The notes under the pieces were generated by a model. That model saw nothing but the letters and a program-made list of their open reading frames with translations, did not search any database and was not told the origin of the DNA. A DNA stretch of 20,907 nt from CAZYYO01 sp964650965 (lineage in GTDB: Bacteria > Bacillota > Clostridia > Lachnospirales > Lachnospiraceae), in NCBI GenBank assembly GCA_964650965.1, contig CAZYYO010000043.1, positions 1 through 20,907 on the forward strand, in the 5' to 3' direction. Positions 1-7,509 of this stretch are shown in pieces. Made by a program: the position numbers and the translations under genes. The first letter of the stretch is position 1. Every line of letters starts with the position of its first letter.

Positions 1-514
1 CAAATTTACTCATATCATTCTGCTCCAGCTTTAAGAGCGAAATCTTGTTGTTCAGCCCCCCACCATAGCCTGTCAGGGAGTGATTTGTGCCGACAACCCT
101 GTGACACGGGATAATGATGCAAAGCGGATTCCAACCAACGGCTCCTCCCACAGCACGAGCGGACATTTTGCTAATCCCCCGCCTTTTTGCGATATCCATT
201 GCTATCTCTCCATATGTTGCTGTTTTCCCATAGGGGATCGTCAACATATACTCTATGACCTCTTTGCGAAAATCCGTGATATTCTTTATTTTGTATGAAG
301 GCGTAAAGTCAGGATTATTCCCAGAAAAATAGATATCCAGCCATTTCACGGTATCCTCAAAAACAGGAAGCAATCGTTCTTCACACTCCGTAGTATGTTT
401 GGCGGCATCTCTTGAACCGTCAAACCACAATCCTGTAAGATATTCACCATCACTGTTCATCAGCATATTAGAGAACCCATCCGGTGTTTTATAAATCCAT
501 TTATATGTCAACAT
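1..514 (-). CDS. ogt: Methylated-DNA--protein-cysteine methyltransferase (Ogt type), 3' end cut by window edge
   Basis: This gene encodes a suicide DNA-repair protein that moves the methyl group from O6-methylguanine to its own cysteine. The frame is open from an ATG at 514 to the window edge (171 codons), so the stop lies outside. I see the active-site motif PCHRVVG with the acceptor Cys at about residue 137, preceded by the helix-turn-helix region ending AVGGAVGWNP and followed by LTGYGGGLNNKISLLKLE. An AGAGG ribosome site lies 5 nt before the ATG, and the start is 16 nt behind the ABM gene, so it is the last visible gene of the alkA-adaA-ABM-ogt operon. E. coli Ogt is also about 171 residues, so little is probably missing. 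The family call is very secure. Its 3' end is repeated at 2966-2994. Confidence 0.95.
   Translation of the reverse strand, partial: MLTYKWIYKTPDGFSNMLMNSDGEYLTGLWFDGSRDAAKHTTECEERLLPVFEDTVKWLDIYFSGNNPDFTPSYKIKNITDFRKEVIEYMLTIPYGKTATYGEIAMDIAKRRGISKMSARAVGGAVGWNPLCIIIPCHRVVGTNHSLTGYGGGLNNKISLLKLEQNDMSKF
14..42. repeat. Direct repeat copy 1 (ogt 3' end)
   Basis: This 29-nt stretch lies within the last visible codons of ogt (S-L-L-K-L-E-Q-N-D on the minus strand). It matches 2966-2994 in the same orientation at 26 of 29 positions, and all three differences are transitions. The pair brackets the alkylation-repair operon plus the EFR1 gene. Confidence 0.7.
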
Positions 515-530
515 CAATACCTCTTTTCTA

Positions 531-884
531 CTACACGCCCATATATGCGTTGGAATCTTTGGGTGCTTCATTTCTATCCATATCACTATATTCTCGAATG
601 GCAGAGCATACCGTGATTTTATAGCTTTCAAATAGCTTTTCTCTGCCCTCTTTCTGACTCATGCGGTGTTCCATAACATTTCTCCACTGCTCCACAGCTT
701 CCTCACTATCCCATACATTCATCGATAATAGCTTGCCTTCTTCATTCAGACTCGTGAAACGTTCTGCACAAATAAAGCCTTCAAACCCTGACAGAATAGG
801 CTTCAACATAGCGGCTAATTCCAAATATCTTTTCATGCCTTCCCTCGTTGGCTTTACTTCAAATAATACAACTACTTTGCTCAT
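531..884 (-). CDS. Small ABM-fold (antibiotic biosynthesis monooxygenase-like) protein in the alkylation-repair operon
   Basis: This is a 117-residue protein. The start at 884 is chosen because AGGAG sits 8 nt upstream and the protein then begins MSKVVVLFEVKPT, a typical first strand of the ferredoxin-like ABM fold. The longer open frame upstream has no ribosome site and would run deep into adaA. The body (a REGMKRYLELAAML helix, a GFICAERF strand, LLSMNVWDSEEAVEQWRN, then EHRMSQKEGRE) follows the ABM pattern of strand, helix, strands, and the 'W-S-EA-..W' segment. Members include quinol monooxygenases and heme-degrading enzymes, and many have no known reaction. No membrane segment or signal peptide is visible. 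It lies 16 nt downstream of the adaA stop and 16 nt upstream of ogt, so it is probably induced with the adaptive response. The fold is fairly secure; the function is unknown. Confidence 0.8.
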   Translation of the reverse strand: MSKVVVLFEVKPTREGMKRYLELAAMLKPILSGFEGFICAERFTSLNEEGKLLSMNVWDSEEAVEQWRNVMEHRMSQKEGREKLFESYKITVCSAIREYSDMDRNEAPKDSNAYMGV

Positions 885-900
885 ATCCAAATCTCCTGTT

Positions 901-1455
901 CTATTTACGGCTGTTTTGTCTTTTTCGGTATTCAGTTGGAGTGATTTCCATCTCTTTTTTGAAGAAATTATAAAACGCTGACAGACTACCGAAACCAACA
1001 GAATAGGCGATATCAATTATCTTTGTTTCCGTATCTGCCAAAAATCGTTTGGCTTCCTCCAAGCGGAGTTGATCAGCATAGGCTTTGGGTGTCATACCAT
1101 ATTCATCTTTGAAAATATCCGAAAGTCTTCGCCCAGTTACACCAATCTCATTTAGTTCTTTATTCAAATCTGCCTGTTCGCGGTATACCGCTTCTATTTT
1201 TTGTTTTACATCTTCTGCAATCTGTTTCATGGGCTGATAATCAATCAAATCGCTCCGACATCTCTTACACGGTCGAAACCCCGCCTGCCTTGCCTGTTCG
1301 GAGTTCTCAAAAAAACAAATATTTTCTTTTTGGGGCGGTTTTGATTTGCAGGATGGACGACAGTATATACCTGTGGTCTTGACGGCATAGAAAAAAAGCC
1401 CATCATATCCTGCATCATTATCCAAAACCGCCTGCCACATTTCCTGTTCTGTCAT
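901..1455 (-). CDS. adaA: AdaA-type methylphosphotriester methyltransferase and AraC-family activator
   Basis: This 184-residue protein pairs an Ada zinc domain (residues about 1-75) with a two-helix-turn-helix AraC DNA-binding domain (about 85-180). The four zinc cysteines are visible as C32, C36 (in GIYCRPSCKSKPP), C63 and C66 (in FRPCKRCRSD). By family knowledge, the first of these accepts methyl groups from DNA phosphotriesters. Methylation then turns the protein into an activator of the repair operon. The C-terminal alkyltransferase domain of E. coli Ada is absent and is supplied here by the separate ogt gene, the Bacillus-like AdaA/AdaB arrangement. The start at 1455 overlaps the upstream alkA stop by 4 nt (ATGA), implying translational coupling. 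It probably controls its own operon, but I could not identify an Ada box with confidence. Confidence 0.95.
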   Translation of the reverse strand: MTEQEMWQAVLDNDAGYDGLFFYAVKTTGIYCRPSCKSKPPQKENICFFENSEQARQAGFRPCKRCRSDLIDYQPMKQIAEDVKQKIEAVYREQADLNKELNEIGVTGRRLSDIFKDEYGMTPKAYADQLRLEEAKRFLADTETKIIDIAYSVGFGSLSAFYNFFKKEMEITPTEYRKRQNSRK

Positions 1456-2096
1456 GATTTTTTCCTCGCTGGAGCAGGGTCAATAAGTTCAGGTATTGCC
1501 CCGCCAGCGATTGCCCATAAATACAGGCTGGCAACCGTTCCATACGGAGAATACCTTTTACAATACCGATTAAATCTTTCTCTGTCGATTTTTCGGTGTC
1601 GATACAGCATTCGCATTCCACGCAGAATCGCCAAATCTCCAAAGCTAACCACATCCGGGCGCTCCATGCAGAAGGTCATAATCATTTCTGCCGTCCATAC
1701 ACCGATTCCTTTTAAGGAAGACAACTCCTTGATAACCTGCTCATCTGTCATAGTCTGCAGTGCATAAATATCAAAAGAATCATCCTGGACTTTTTCAGCA
1801 AAGTCCAAAATATAATCTGCTTTTTTGTAAGTCATACCGACGGATTGCAATTCATCTCTATTAAGGGATAAAATGCCCACTGCATCTACATCGGCTAATT
1901 TTACAGACAGTCTTTCCCATATAGTTTTCTGTGCCGCTGTGGATATCTGCTGTCCAATAATATGGTGTACAACAGAGGAAAACAAATCATCATCAATCGT
2001 TCTATCAATATGCCCGATTTTATCAATGGCTGATGCTAACTTCTTATCTCTGGATTTCAAATATTCTACTTCTTTTTCTCCGTAGTCAAAATACAA
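1452..2096 (-). CDS. alkA: DNA-3-methyladenine glycosylase II (AlkA-like)
   Basis: This base-excision enzyme removes alkylated purines from DNA. It shows the helix-hairpin-helix and GPD core: LSSLKGIGVWTAEMI followed by RPDVVSFGDLAILRG. The GD aspartate (about residue 154 from this start) is the expected catalytic residue. Upstream, FSSVVHHIIGQQIS is the characteristic first core helix. I chose a TTG start at 2096 because a GGAGG lies exactly 8 nt upstream. The ATG at 2111 overlaps that same GGAGG and has no ribosome site of its own, and the ATG at 2102 is only 2 nt from it. The starts at 2111 or 2102 would add 5 or 2 residues. The product is about 214 residues, without the N-terminal TBP-like domain of E. 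coli AlkA. It is the first gene of the repair operon. Confidence 0.92.
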   Translation of the reverse strand: MYFDYGEKEVEYLKSRDKKLASAIDKIGHIDRTIDDDLFSSVVHHIIGQQISTAAQKTIWERLSVKLADVDAVGILSLNRDELQSVGMTYKKADYILDFAEKVQDDSFDIYALQTMTDEQVIKELSSLKGIGVWTAEMIMTFCMERPDVVSFGDLAILRGMRMLYRHRKIDRERFNRYCKRYSPYGTVASLYLWAIAGGAIPELIDPAPARKKS

Positions 2097-2176
2097 ATAC
2101 ATCACCTCCATTTGAAAAGTTTATCAGGAATTCTTAATAGTTTCTTTTCATATTTGGAAATGTAATTTTTATCATC

Positions 2177-2923
2177 TTATATTTTTGTGTTTGGATGTCT
2201 ATATTGACCATGTTTTTGTGTTTTATTATCATATTGAATGGCAAATTTCGGACAACGATGCAAACAGCCCAGGCACATTTCACATTCCGGCTTTATCCAT
2301 ACAGGCTTTCCGTCAACCATTTCAATTGCATCCGCTGGACATTTCTTTGCACATAAACCACAACCAATACAGGTATCGCCTACATGCAAATGTGATGTCT
2401 TTGCAATTTTCTGTAAGCCATACGAATGAAATACCTTTGCAATTATTTTTGGTACAAACCTGTTTTTTACAAAATTTCCATTTGCTCGTTTTTCTATTAG
2501 GCGACAAATATCATCTAGCTGTTTCTCTGCCTTTTGATTTTGTAAATTTACTTTTTCTTTATTACTCAAATCAAATATAGGTGTCCAAACATCAGGCATC
2601 TTCACACTATACATTGCTGATAATTTAATATTTCTTTTTGCAAGTATTTCCCTGGCAAATTCATATGACTTTCCTGGGGTAGTCCCATAAGTTGTCAAAT
2701 AAAAAATATATTTAGTTTTTTCTACTTTTATTTGATTTAAAAATACAGATACAATCTTTGGAAGTCCCCAAAAATATGTAGGCGCAACAATGCCAATAAT
2801 CTCATCCTGCTCAATTATGTTTCCATCATAGCTTTGAATAGACCTTGCTTGCATATTTTCACTTTGCGCAATCTGTTCCGCTAAATATTTGTTATTACCA
2901 GTTGCCGAAAAATAATATATCAT
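2177..2923 (-). CDS. EFR1-family flavodoxin-ferredoxin protein
   Basis: This 248-residue cytosolic redox protein has an N-terminal flavodoxin-like half (residues 1-150, starting MIYYFSATGNNKYLAEQIA, with the FMN phosphate-loop pattern). Its C-terminal half is a two-cluster ferredoxin with eight ligands at C185, C188, C191, C195 and C214, C217, C220, C224, each set closing on a Cys-Pro. By family knowledge such EFR1 proteins are common in anaerobic Firmicutes and are thought to shuttle electrons between flavin and Fe-S clusters; partners are usually unknown. The stop lies about 65-80 nt before alkA, with no clear terminator between them, so read-through into the repair operon is possible. The ribosome site is weak (GGGG, 7 nt before the ATG). 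Family assignment is secure; the physiological role is not. Confidence 0.92.
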   Translation of the reverse strand: MIYYFSATGNNKYLAEQIAQSENMQARSIQSYDGNIIEQDEIIGIVAPTYFWGLPKIVSVFLNQIKVEKTKYIFYLTTYGTTPGKSYEFAREILAKRNIKLSAMYSVKMPDVWTPIFDLSNKEKVNLQNQKAEKQLDDICRLIEKRANGNFVKNRFVPKIIAKVFHSYGLQKIAKTSHLHVGDTCIGCGLCAKKCPADAIEMVDGKPVWIKPECEMCLGCLHRCPKFAIQYDNKTQKHGQYRHPNTKI

Positions 2924-2965
2924 TCTATTACCCCAATCTTATTTTTACTACAAGTTCAAATTTTT

Positions 2966-2994
2966 ATCATTCTATTCCAGCTTTAAGAGTGAAA
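2966..2994. repeat. Direct repeat copy 2: relic of an ogt 3' end
   Basis: On the minus strand this reads, in the ogt register, Ser-Leu-Leu-Lys-Leu-Glu-stop. It matches positions 14-42 at 26 of 29 bases. Two of the differences are synonymous (TCG/TCA, GAG/GAA) and the third makes the stop (CAG/TAG). It abuts the stop codon of the TraX-like gene and has no coding sequence of its own upstream, so it looks like the tail of a lost methyltransferase gene. Confidence 0.65.
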
Positions 2995-2995
2995 A

Positions 2996-3736
2996 TTAGA
3001 ATAATAAACGAATGTCCCCATATATACATATCCGGATGATTCCTACAATTATTAGATGCAGCGGATAGTACAGATAGAAAAACCATTTCATCCACTTCGC
3101 TTTTCCCTTTTCTCCATTATAAAGTTTCAATACAGGATATACTAGCAGAACCCCAATTTGCACCAGGGCATAGCCCCTGCTCACAAAAAAGAAGGATATT
3201 AATGCATATAGGAACACCAATGGGAGTATTCCTTTCATTTGTTTTTCCAAATTGCCCCTTTTGCTATGCATTACTAATATAGAAAGCACCGCGATACAGC
3301 TCCAATCTGCTGGAAAAGCACTCCAAATCAACAGAAAAATTATCATGCCTTTCATCCATTTTTTCAACGGTAATTCTGCGTCCTGTAGCCAGAGCACGAT
3401 TACTGCAATAAAAAGAGGGTACATGACACTCGTCTGATTAAAGATGCCTGTACGAAACGGAATGGGATTTATTCCAAATGCAAAGCAGTATGCAAAATGA
3501 GAAATGAATGCGAAAATGCCCATCCTTAGCATATACTTTTTTACGTCATGGGTATAATAATATCCTTCACACACAAAAAACCACATAATAGGTGCTGTCA
3601 AACGTCCTATAATATGTAACCCTACTGCTACTGGTTCCGCAGGAAATCCGGGATAAAATAAGTCACACACATGGTCTATTGTCATTGCAATAATTGCAAT
3701 TAGCTTCAAATGATTCGTATTCAACTGCTGTTTCAT
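2996..3736 (-). CDS. TraX-family membrane protein
   Basis: This is a 246-residue polytopic membrane protein. The opening (LNTNHLKLIAIIAMTIDHVCDLFYP, then HIIGRLTAPIMWFFVCEGYYYTHDVKKYMLR) is the diagnostic TraX-family start, with an Asp-His pair in the first helix and an Arg-containing second helix. About seven or eight hydrophobic segments follow, ending in a YLYYPLHLIIVGI helix. F-plasmid TraX acetylates pilin. Chromosomal Firmicute members have no established role, and the call is not evidence for conjugation here, since no other transfer gene is present. The ATG lies 4 nt after the diguanylate cyclase stop, and its AAGGA ribosome site lies inside the last codons of that gene. The two are therefore cotranscribed and probably translationally coupled. 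The C-terminal stop directly touches the ogt relic. Confidence 0.88.
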   Translation of the reverse strand: MKQQLNTNHLKLIAIIAMTIDHVCDLFYPGFPAEPVAVGLHIIGRLTAPIMWFFVCEGYYYTHDVKKYMLRMGIFAFISHFAYCFAFGINPIPFRTGIFNQTSVMYPLFIAVIVLWLQDAELPLKKWMKGMIIFLLIWSAFPADWSCIAVLSILVMHSKRGNLEKQMKGILPLVFLYALISFFFVSRGYALVQIGVLLVYPVLKLYNGEKGKAKWMKWFFYLYYPLHLIIVGIIRICIYGDIRLLF

Positions 3737-3740
3737 ATCA

Positions 3741-4898
3741 TCAATCCTTCCTTGCCTTGGAATGATGTGTTGCTTTCATCTCATACATTCGTTCATCTGC
3801 ACGACGCTTTAAGGCATCTTCTGTAAGAATAGAATCTTCCATATAGGTAGCAAAGCCATAACTGATACGCAAGGAAAATGGTTTATTATTTTGCTCATTA
3901 TAGTATGTAAGCAACTGCTCAATATCCTGTATCAACGGCTCAATAGATTCTGTGTTTGAGCGAATACAAACCAAGGCAAATTCATCTCCACCATATCGGG
4001 CAGAAAAATCTTTTCTAGTGGAGCATCCCTTTTCAAGGATTTCTGCTAATGCAATTAATGCTTCATCCCCTTCCACATGACCAAAAGAATCGTTAATCGT
4101 TTTAAATTTATCAATATCAATTACCACCAAATAAAGTGTCTCGTCTTTCTTTATATCACGAATCTTTTGCGTAAGATAAGCATCAAATTTACCTCGATTA
4201 TTCAATTTTGTCAGGTCATCAATAGAAATCTGGCTATTCTGGGTCTGAATAAAGAAGATCATGAAAGAAATGGTTGTTCCAATCCATATTAAAGGCAGTC
4301 CAAAAAACTGCGATTGCACAATACTACAAAGAAGCGGAAATATTGTAAATATTACCAACATAAAGGATTCCTTTTTGACCCGTAATCCCTTTGCCTTTAT
4401 GCCGTGAATGAAAGCAATCATCGCTGCATAAAGCATATACAAAATGCCAATTACAGCCTGTGTCCAGCATAAGGGACCGCGATGATAAACATTTGCAGTA
4501 TCTACATAGAAATATAATCCATTCCATGGAGCGGTTATACTCATAAATAATTCAAATATAAGTGGCAATAAGCCCAGTACCAAAACTACCATTTTGATTT
4601 GTTTTCTCTTTAATCGAAATGACACATACAACAACCAGAGAAATAAAATAACACTGGAGAGAACATAATATAATACATTGCTCCCAACAAGCAGAAATCT
4701 GGCACAAGAAAATGTTTTCCCATCCGTAATCCATGTAATCATATCCATACATAAAATAGCCATGTTGGCAAGTATTAGATATAGAAAAATTGTTTCATCC
4801 AGCATGGGCGAATGTTTTTTTCGTAAATTCATGTAAATCAAGAAACATATGCTAAAAGCAAATCCCTCTAATACCAAATAGTAGTAATATGGAAGCAT
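3741..4898 (-). CDS. Membrane-anchored GGDEF diguanylate cyclase
   Basis: This 385-residue protein makes the second messenger cyclic di-GMP from two GTP. The N-terminal about 220 residues hold seven or more hydrophobic segments, a membrane sensor domain of unknown ligand. The GGDEF domain (about 225-380) shows DDLTKLNNR, VIDIDKFKTINDSFGH, the intact active-site motif RYGGDEFAL (GGDEF at about 303-307) and RADERMYEMK. The inhibitory I-site would be RxxD five residues before GGDEF. Here that position reads TRKD, so classical product inhibition may be missing. The start at 4898 is preferred because AGGAG lies 4 nt upstream; a GTG at 4910 overlaps that site. A TATACT sequence on the minus strand at 4957-4962 could be the -10 box, without a good -35. 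Confidence 0.94.
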   Translation of the reverse strand: MLPYYYYLVLEGFAFSICFLIYMNLRKKHSPMLDETIFLYLILANMAILCMDMITWITDGKTFSCARFLLVGSNVLYYVLSSVILFLWLLYVSFRLKRKQIKMVVLVLGLLPLIFELFMSITAPWNGLYFYVDTANVYHRGPLCWTQAVIGILYMLYAAMIAFIHGIKAKGLRVKKESFMLVIFTIFPLLCSIVQSQFFGLPLIWIGTTISFMIFFIQTQNSQISIDDLTKLNNRGKFDAYLTQKIRDIKKDETLYLVVIDIDKFKTINDSFGHVEGDEALIALAEILEKGCSTRKDFSARYGGDEFALVCIRSNTESIEPLIQDIEQLLTYYNEQNNKPFSLRISYGFATYMEDSILTEDALKRRADERMYEMKATHHSKARKD

Positions 4899-5000
4899 GC
4901 AACTCCTCACTTTCTAAGTATCATAAGCGTACTTGTACATTTTAATTGCTATCTTAAGTATAAACGACAACTTATCTAACTGGAAGAGTTATTTGTTCTC

Positions 5001-5130
5001 CTTGCCCTATTTTTCATTAATAATAGGGCAAGATAGTTAAAATTCCTTCACCTTGCCCTTTTCACCACTTTTTTCACTATTTTTTAGCTCTAAAAGGGCA
5101 AATATCATGATTATTTCTTTCACTTGCCCC
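5001..5130. repeat. Cluster of CTTGCCC / GGGCAAG inverted and direct motifs in a gene-free gap
   Basis: The gap 4899-5203 has no coding sequence. It contains the heptamer CTTGCCC at 5001, 5052 and 5123 and its inverse at 5026-5032 (GGGCAAG) and 5096-5101 (GGGCAA). The first pair makes a perfect 10-bp stem (5001-5010 with 5023-5032). The second makes TTGCCCTTTT (5053-5062) pairing with 5092-5101. The motifs stand out in otherwise AT-rich DNA. They could be operator sites, a structured RNA or decayed palindromic repeats; nothing in the sequence decides between these. Confidence 0.6.
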
Positions 5131-5139
5131 GCCAAACTA

Positions 5140-5172
5140 ATACACCCCTTGTCTACCTGACAAGGGGTGTAT
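5140..5172. terminator. 14-bp perfect stem-loop downstream of the GH3 gene
   Basis: The arms ATACACCCCTTGTC (5140-5153) and GACAAGGGGTGTAT (5159-5172) pair perfectly around a 5-nt loop, about 30 nt after the minus-strand GH3 stop. The position fits a transcription end or an mRNA-stabilising hairpin. Neither side carries a T run, so a classical intrinsic terminator is not certain. Confidence 0.55.
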
Positions 5173-5203
5173 GAAACCGCATCCATATAGCAGTACGAGT
5201 TGT

Positions 5204-7471
5204 TTATGCATTCAATGCAGCTACGATTCCATCTAACTGCTCCTGGGTCATGCCTGCGAAGGACATCAGAGCGGACAGAGGCATATCCTGCATCATCTGG
5301 GCTGCCATCTCAGCACCGCCTTCTCCCATAGCTTCCATGTCGGAGGCATCGGCACCCTGGCGAGATCCCATCTGAGCCATCATGCCGCCTAAGACCTGCT
5401 GACCCTTAGAGCTCTTCATAATCTGTCCCATGGTGGAGGTTGCTGTAAATACTACCGGAATCTCTGTGGTAGAGGTTACATTTACAGAAGCACATAATGG
5501 AAGGTCTCTAGAAGAGGTTCCTACATGAAGCTTGAACTCACCACTTTCTACGTGGAAGTCATGAAGCTTCACTTCATAATATGCAAAGGCTCTTGCATCT
5601 AAGGTAAAGGTTACCGTCTTGCTTTCTCCTGGATTCAATGCCACCTTCTCAAAGCCCTTCAGCTCGCGCATTGGACGAATTGCTGTGCTTTCTACATCCT
5701 CTACATACAGCTGAACAACTTCCTTACCGAAGCAGTCCCCGGTGTTGGTTACGGTAACACTTGCTGTAAGGATTTCATCATCCTTCATTTCTGTCTTATC
5801 TAATTTCAGGTCTGATACTGCAAAGGTTGTATAGCTTAGACCATAACCGAATGGGAACAATACATCCATTTCCTTCTTATCATAGTAGCGATATCCAATA
5901 AATACCCCTTCTTTGTATTCAGGGCAGCCTTCCTCTCCTGGGAAGTTAAAGTAGCTTGGACTATCAGCCAGCTTCTTAGGAAACGTCTCTGCCAGCTTAC
6001 CAGATGGATTAACATCTCCATACAGAAGAGATACGGTTGCTTCTCCGGCACCATCTCCAGCTAAATACATCTCCAATACGGAAGACACTTCATCTAACCA
6101 AGGCATTACCGTTGGTGCACCATTGTGTAATACTACAACGGTGTTAGGCTGTACTGCTGCCACCTGAGAAATCAATTCATTCTGATTTGCAGGCATATCT
6201 AATATCTTACGATCAAAGCCTTCTGACTCAAAGGAATCTGGCAGACCAGCGAAAATAACAGCTACCTTTGCTGCCTTTGCTGCTTCTACTGCCTCTGCAA
6301 CCAGTGCAGGGTCTCCAACGGTTTCCTTTACGTTATAGCCCTGGGCATAAGTCACCTTGTAATCCTTGGCTGCATCTACTGCATTGGATACATATGCACT
6401 GTTAATATGGCTGGAGCCGCTTCCCTGATATCTTGGTTTTGCTGCAAATGCTCCGATAAATGCTACTTCACTATCCTTACTGATTGGAAGAACCTTGTTA
6501 TCATTCTTAAGCAGTACCGCACACTCTGTTGCAGCCTTGGTTGCCACATCATAACAGGTCTTACGGGTTGCATCAGAAGATTCCGGTGCATCCTTTGGCT
6601 GATTCTCCAGACTCCAATCAATCACAGTAAGAATTCTTCTTACAGATTCATCTAACTGCTTCTCATCTAATTCTCCAGCTTCCACTGCTGCAATAATGGC
6701 TTTCTCCGTTACATCACTTCCGCCTGGCATTACCAGATCCAGTCCTGCTGCTACGCCCTTGGCTCCATCCTTGCCAGCGCCCCAGTCTGTTACTACGAAG
6801 CCCTCAAAGCCCCAGCGGTCACGAAGGGTATCGGTCAACAGATATTTATTCTCTGAGCAGAAGGTTCCATTTAACTGATTATATGCACACATAATGGAAT
6901 GCGGCTTGCCTTCCTTCACTGCTTTCTCAAATGCTGTCAGGTAAATCTCATGTAAGGTCCGCTCATCCATAATGGAATTACCAGACATACGCATGGTCTC
7001 CTGGTTATTGGTAGCAAAATGCTTCATGCAGGCGGAAATATGCTTGCTTTCCAAGCCTCGGATATAAGCTGCTGCCATGGAGCCTGCCATATAAGGGTCC
7101 TCGGAATAATATTCGAAGTTACGGCCACACAGTGGACTTCTCTTCATATTAACGCCAGGTCCCAGCAGCATGGTTACATGCTCTCTCTGACACTCTTCCC
7201 CAAGAGTTTCTCCCAGCTTTTGCACCATGTCTGTGTCGAAGGATGCAGCAACTGCACTGGCAGTAGGATAGCACACGGTGGAAATACTCTCGTTAATTCC
7301 CAGGTGATCTCCCTCCCCCTTCTGCTTTCTTAATCCATTAGGTCCATCGCACATCATAACCGACGGAACACCTACACGGTCAATGTTCTTAGAATGCCAG
7401 AAATCTCTTCCTGAACAAAGAGAAGCTTTCTCCTGCAGGGTCATTTCTGTAATCATCTGTTCAATGTTCAT
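5204..7471 (-). CDS. GH3 beta-glucosidase/beta-xylosidase, cytoplasmic
   Basis: This 755-residue exo-glycosidase of family GH3 probably releases terminal beta-glucose or beta-xylose from imported oligosaccharides. The (beta/alpha)8 domain (about 30-290) contains PSVMMCDGPNGLR, KHFATNNQE (K150, H151) and GFVVTDWGA with the nucleophile at about D229. The alpha/beta sandwich (about 315-545) includes GSGSSHIN, and a fibronectin III-like domain (about 580-655) follows. The last 75 residues are an unusual Met/Gln/Gly-rich helical tail ending MTQEQLDGIVAALNA. No signal peptide is present, so it acts in the cytosol. An AAGGAGG ribosome site lies 10 nt before the ATG. It is transcribed away from the lipoprotein gene across a 225-bp gap and likely has its own promoter. 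GH3 specificity cannot be told from sequence alone. Confidence 0.94.
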   Translation of the reverse strand: MNIEQMITEMTLQEKASLCSGRDFWHSKNIDRVGVPSVMMCDGPNGLRKQKGEGDHLGINESISTVCYPTASAVAASFDTDMVQKLGETLGEECQREHVTMLLGPGVNMKRSPLCGRNFEYYSEDPYMAGSMAAAYIRGLESKHISACMKHFATNNQETMRMSGNSIMDERTLHEIYLTAFEKAVKEGKPHSIMCAYNQLNGTFCSENKYLLTDTLRDRWGFEGFVVTDWGAGKDGAKGVAAGLDLVMPGGSDVTEKAIIAAVEAGELDEKQLDESVRRILTVIDWSLENQPKDAPESSDATRKTCYDVATKAATECAVLLKNDNKVLPISKDSEVAFIGAFAAKPRYQGSGSSHINSAYVSNAVDAAKDYKVTYAQGYNVKETVGDPALVAEAVEAAKAAKVAVIFAGLPDSFESEGFDRKILDMPANQNELISQVAAVQPNTVVVLHNGAPTVMPWLDEVSSVLEMYLAGDGAGEATVSLLYGDVNPSGKLAETFPKKLADSPSYFNFPGEEGCPEYKEGVFIGYRYYDKKEMDVLFPFGYGLSYTTFAVSDLKLDKTEMKDDEILTASVTVTNTGDCFGKEVVQLYVEDVESTAIRPMRELKGFEKVALNPGESKTVTFTLDARAFAYYEVKLHDFHVESGEFKLHVGTSSRDLPLCASVNVTSTTEIPVVFTATSTMGQIMKSSKGQQVLGGMMAQMGSRQGADASDMEAMGEGGAEMAAQMMQDMPLSALMSFAGMTQEQLDGIVAALNA

Positions 7472-7509
7472 AACTGTAAAACCTCCTTATTATGTTTTCT
7501 TTTATTATG

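Noticed and set aside
901..1016. N-terminal extension of the ABM protein reaching into adaA
   Set aside because: The extension has no ribosome site and overlaps adaA by over 100 nt, whereas AGGAG stands 8 nt before the Met at 884.
1418..1654. Minus-strand open frame of 78 codons
   Set aside because: It lies inside alkA and adaA in another frame and shows no recognisable domain.
2996..3736. TraX-like gene as evidence of a conjugative element
   Set aside because: No relaxase, coupling protein, type IV secretion, integrase or attachment site is visible. Chromosomal TraX-family genes are common in Firmicutes.
4998..5130. CRISPR array from the repeated CTTGCCC motif
   Set aside because: The repeat units are only about 7-10 nt, alternate in orientation and have uneven spacing, and no cas genes are nearby.
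7019..7333. Plus-strand open frame of 104 codons
   Set aside because: It is antisense to the GH3 catalytic domain, whose motifs are clear, and has no ribosome site or family features.
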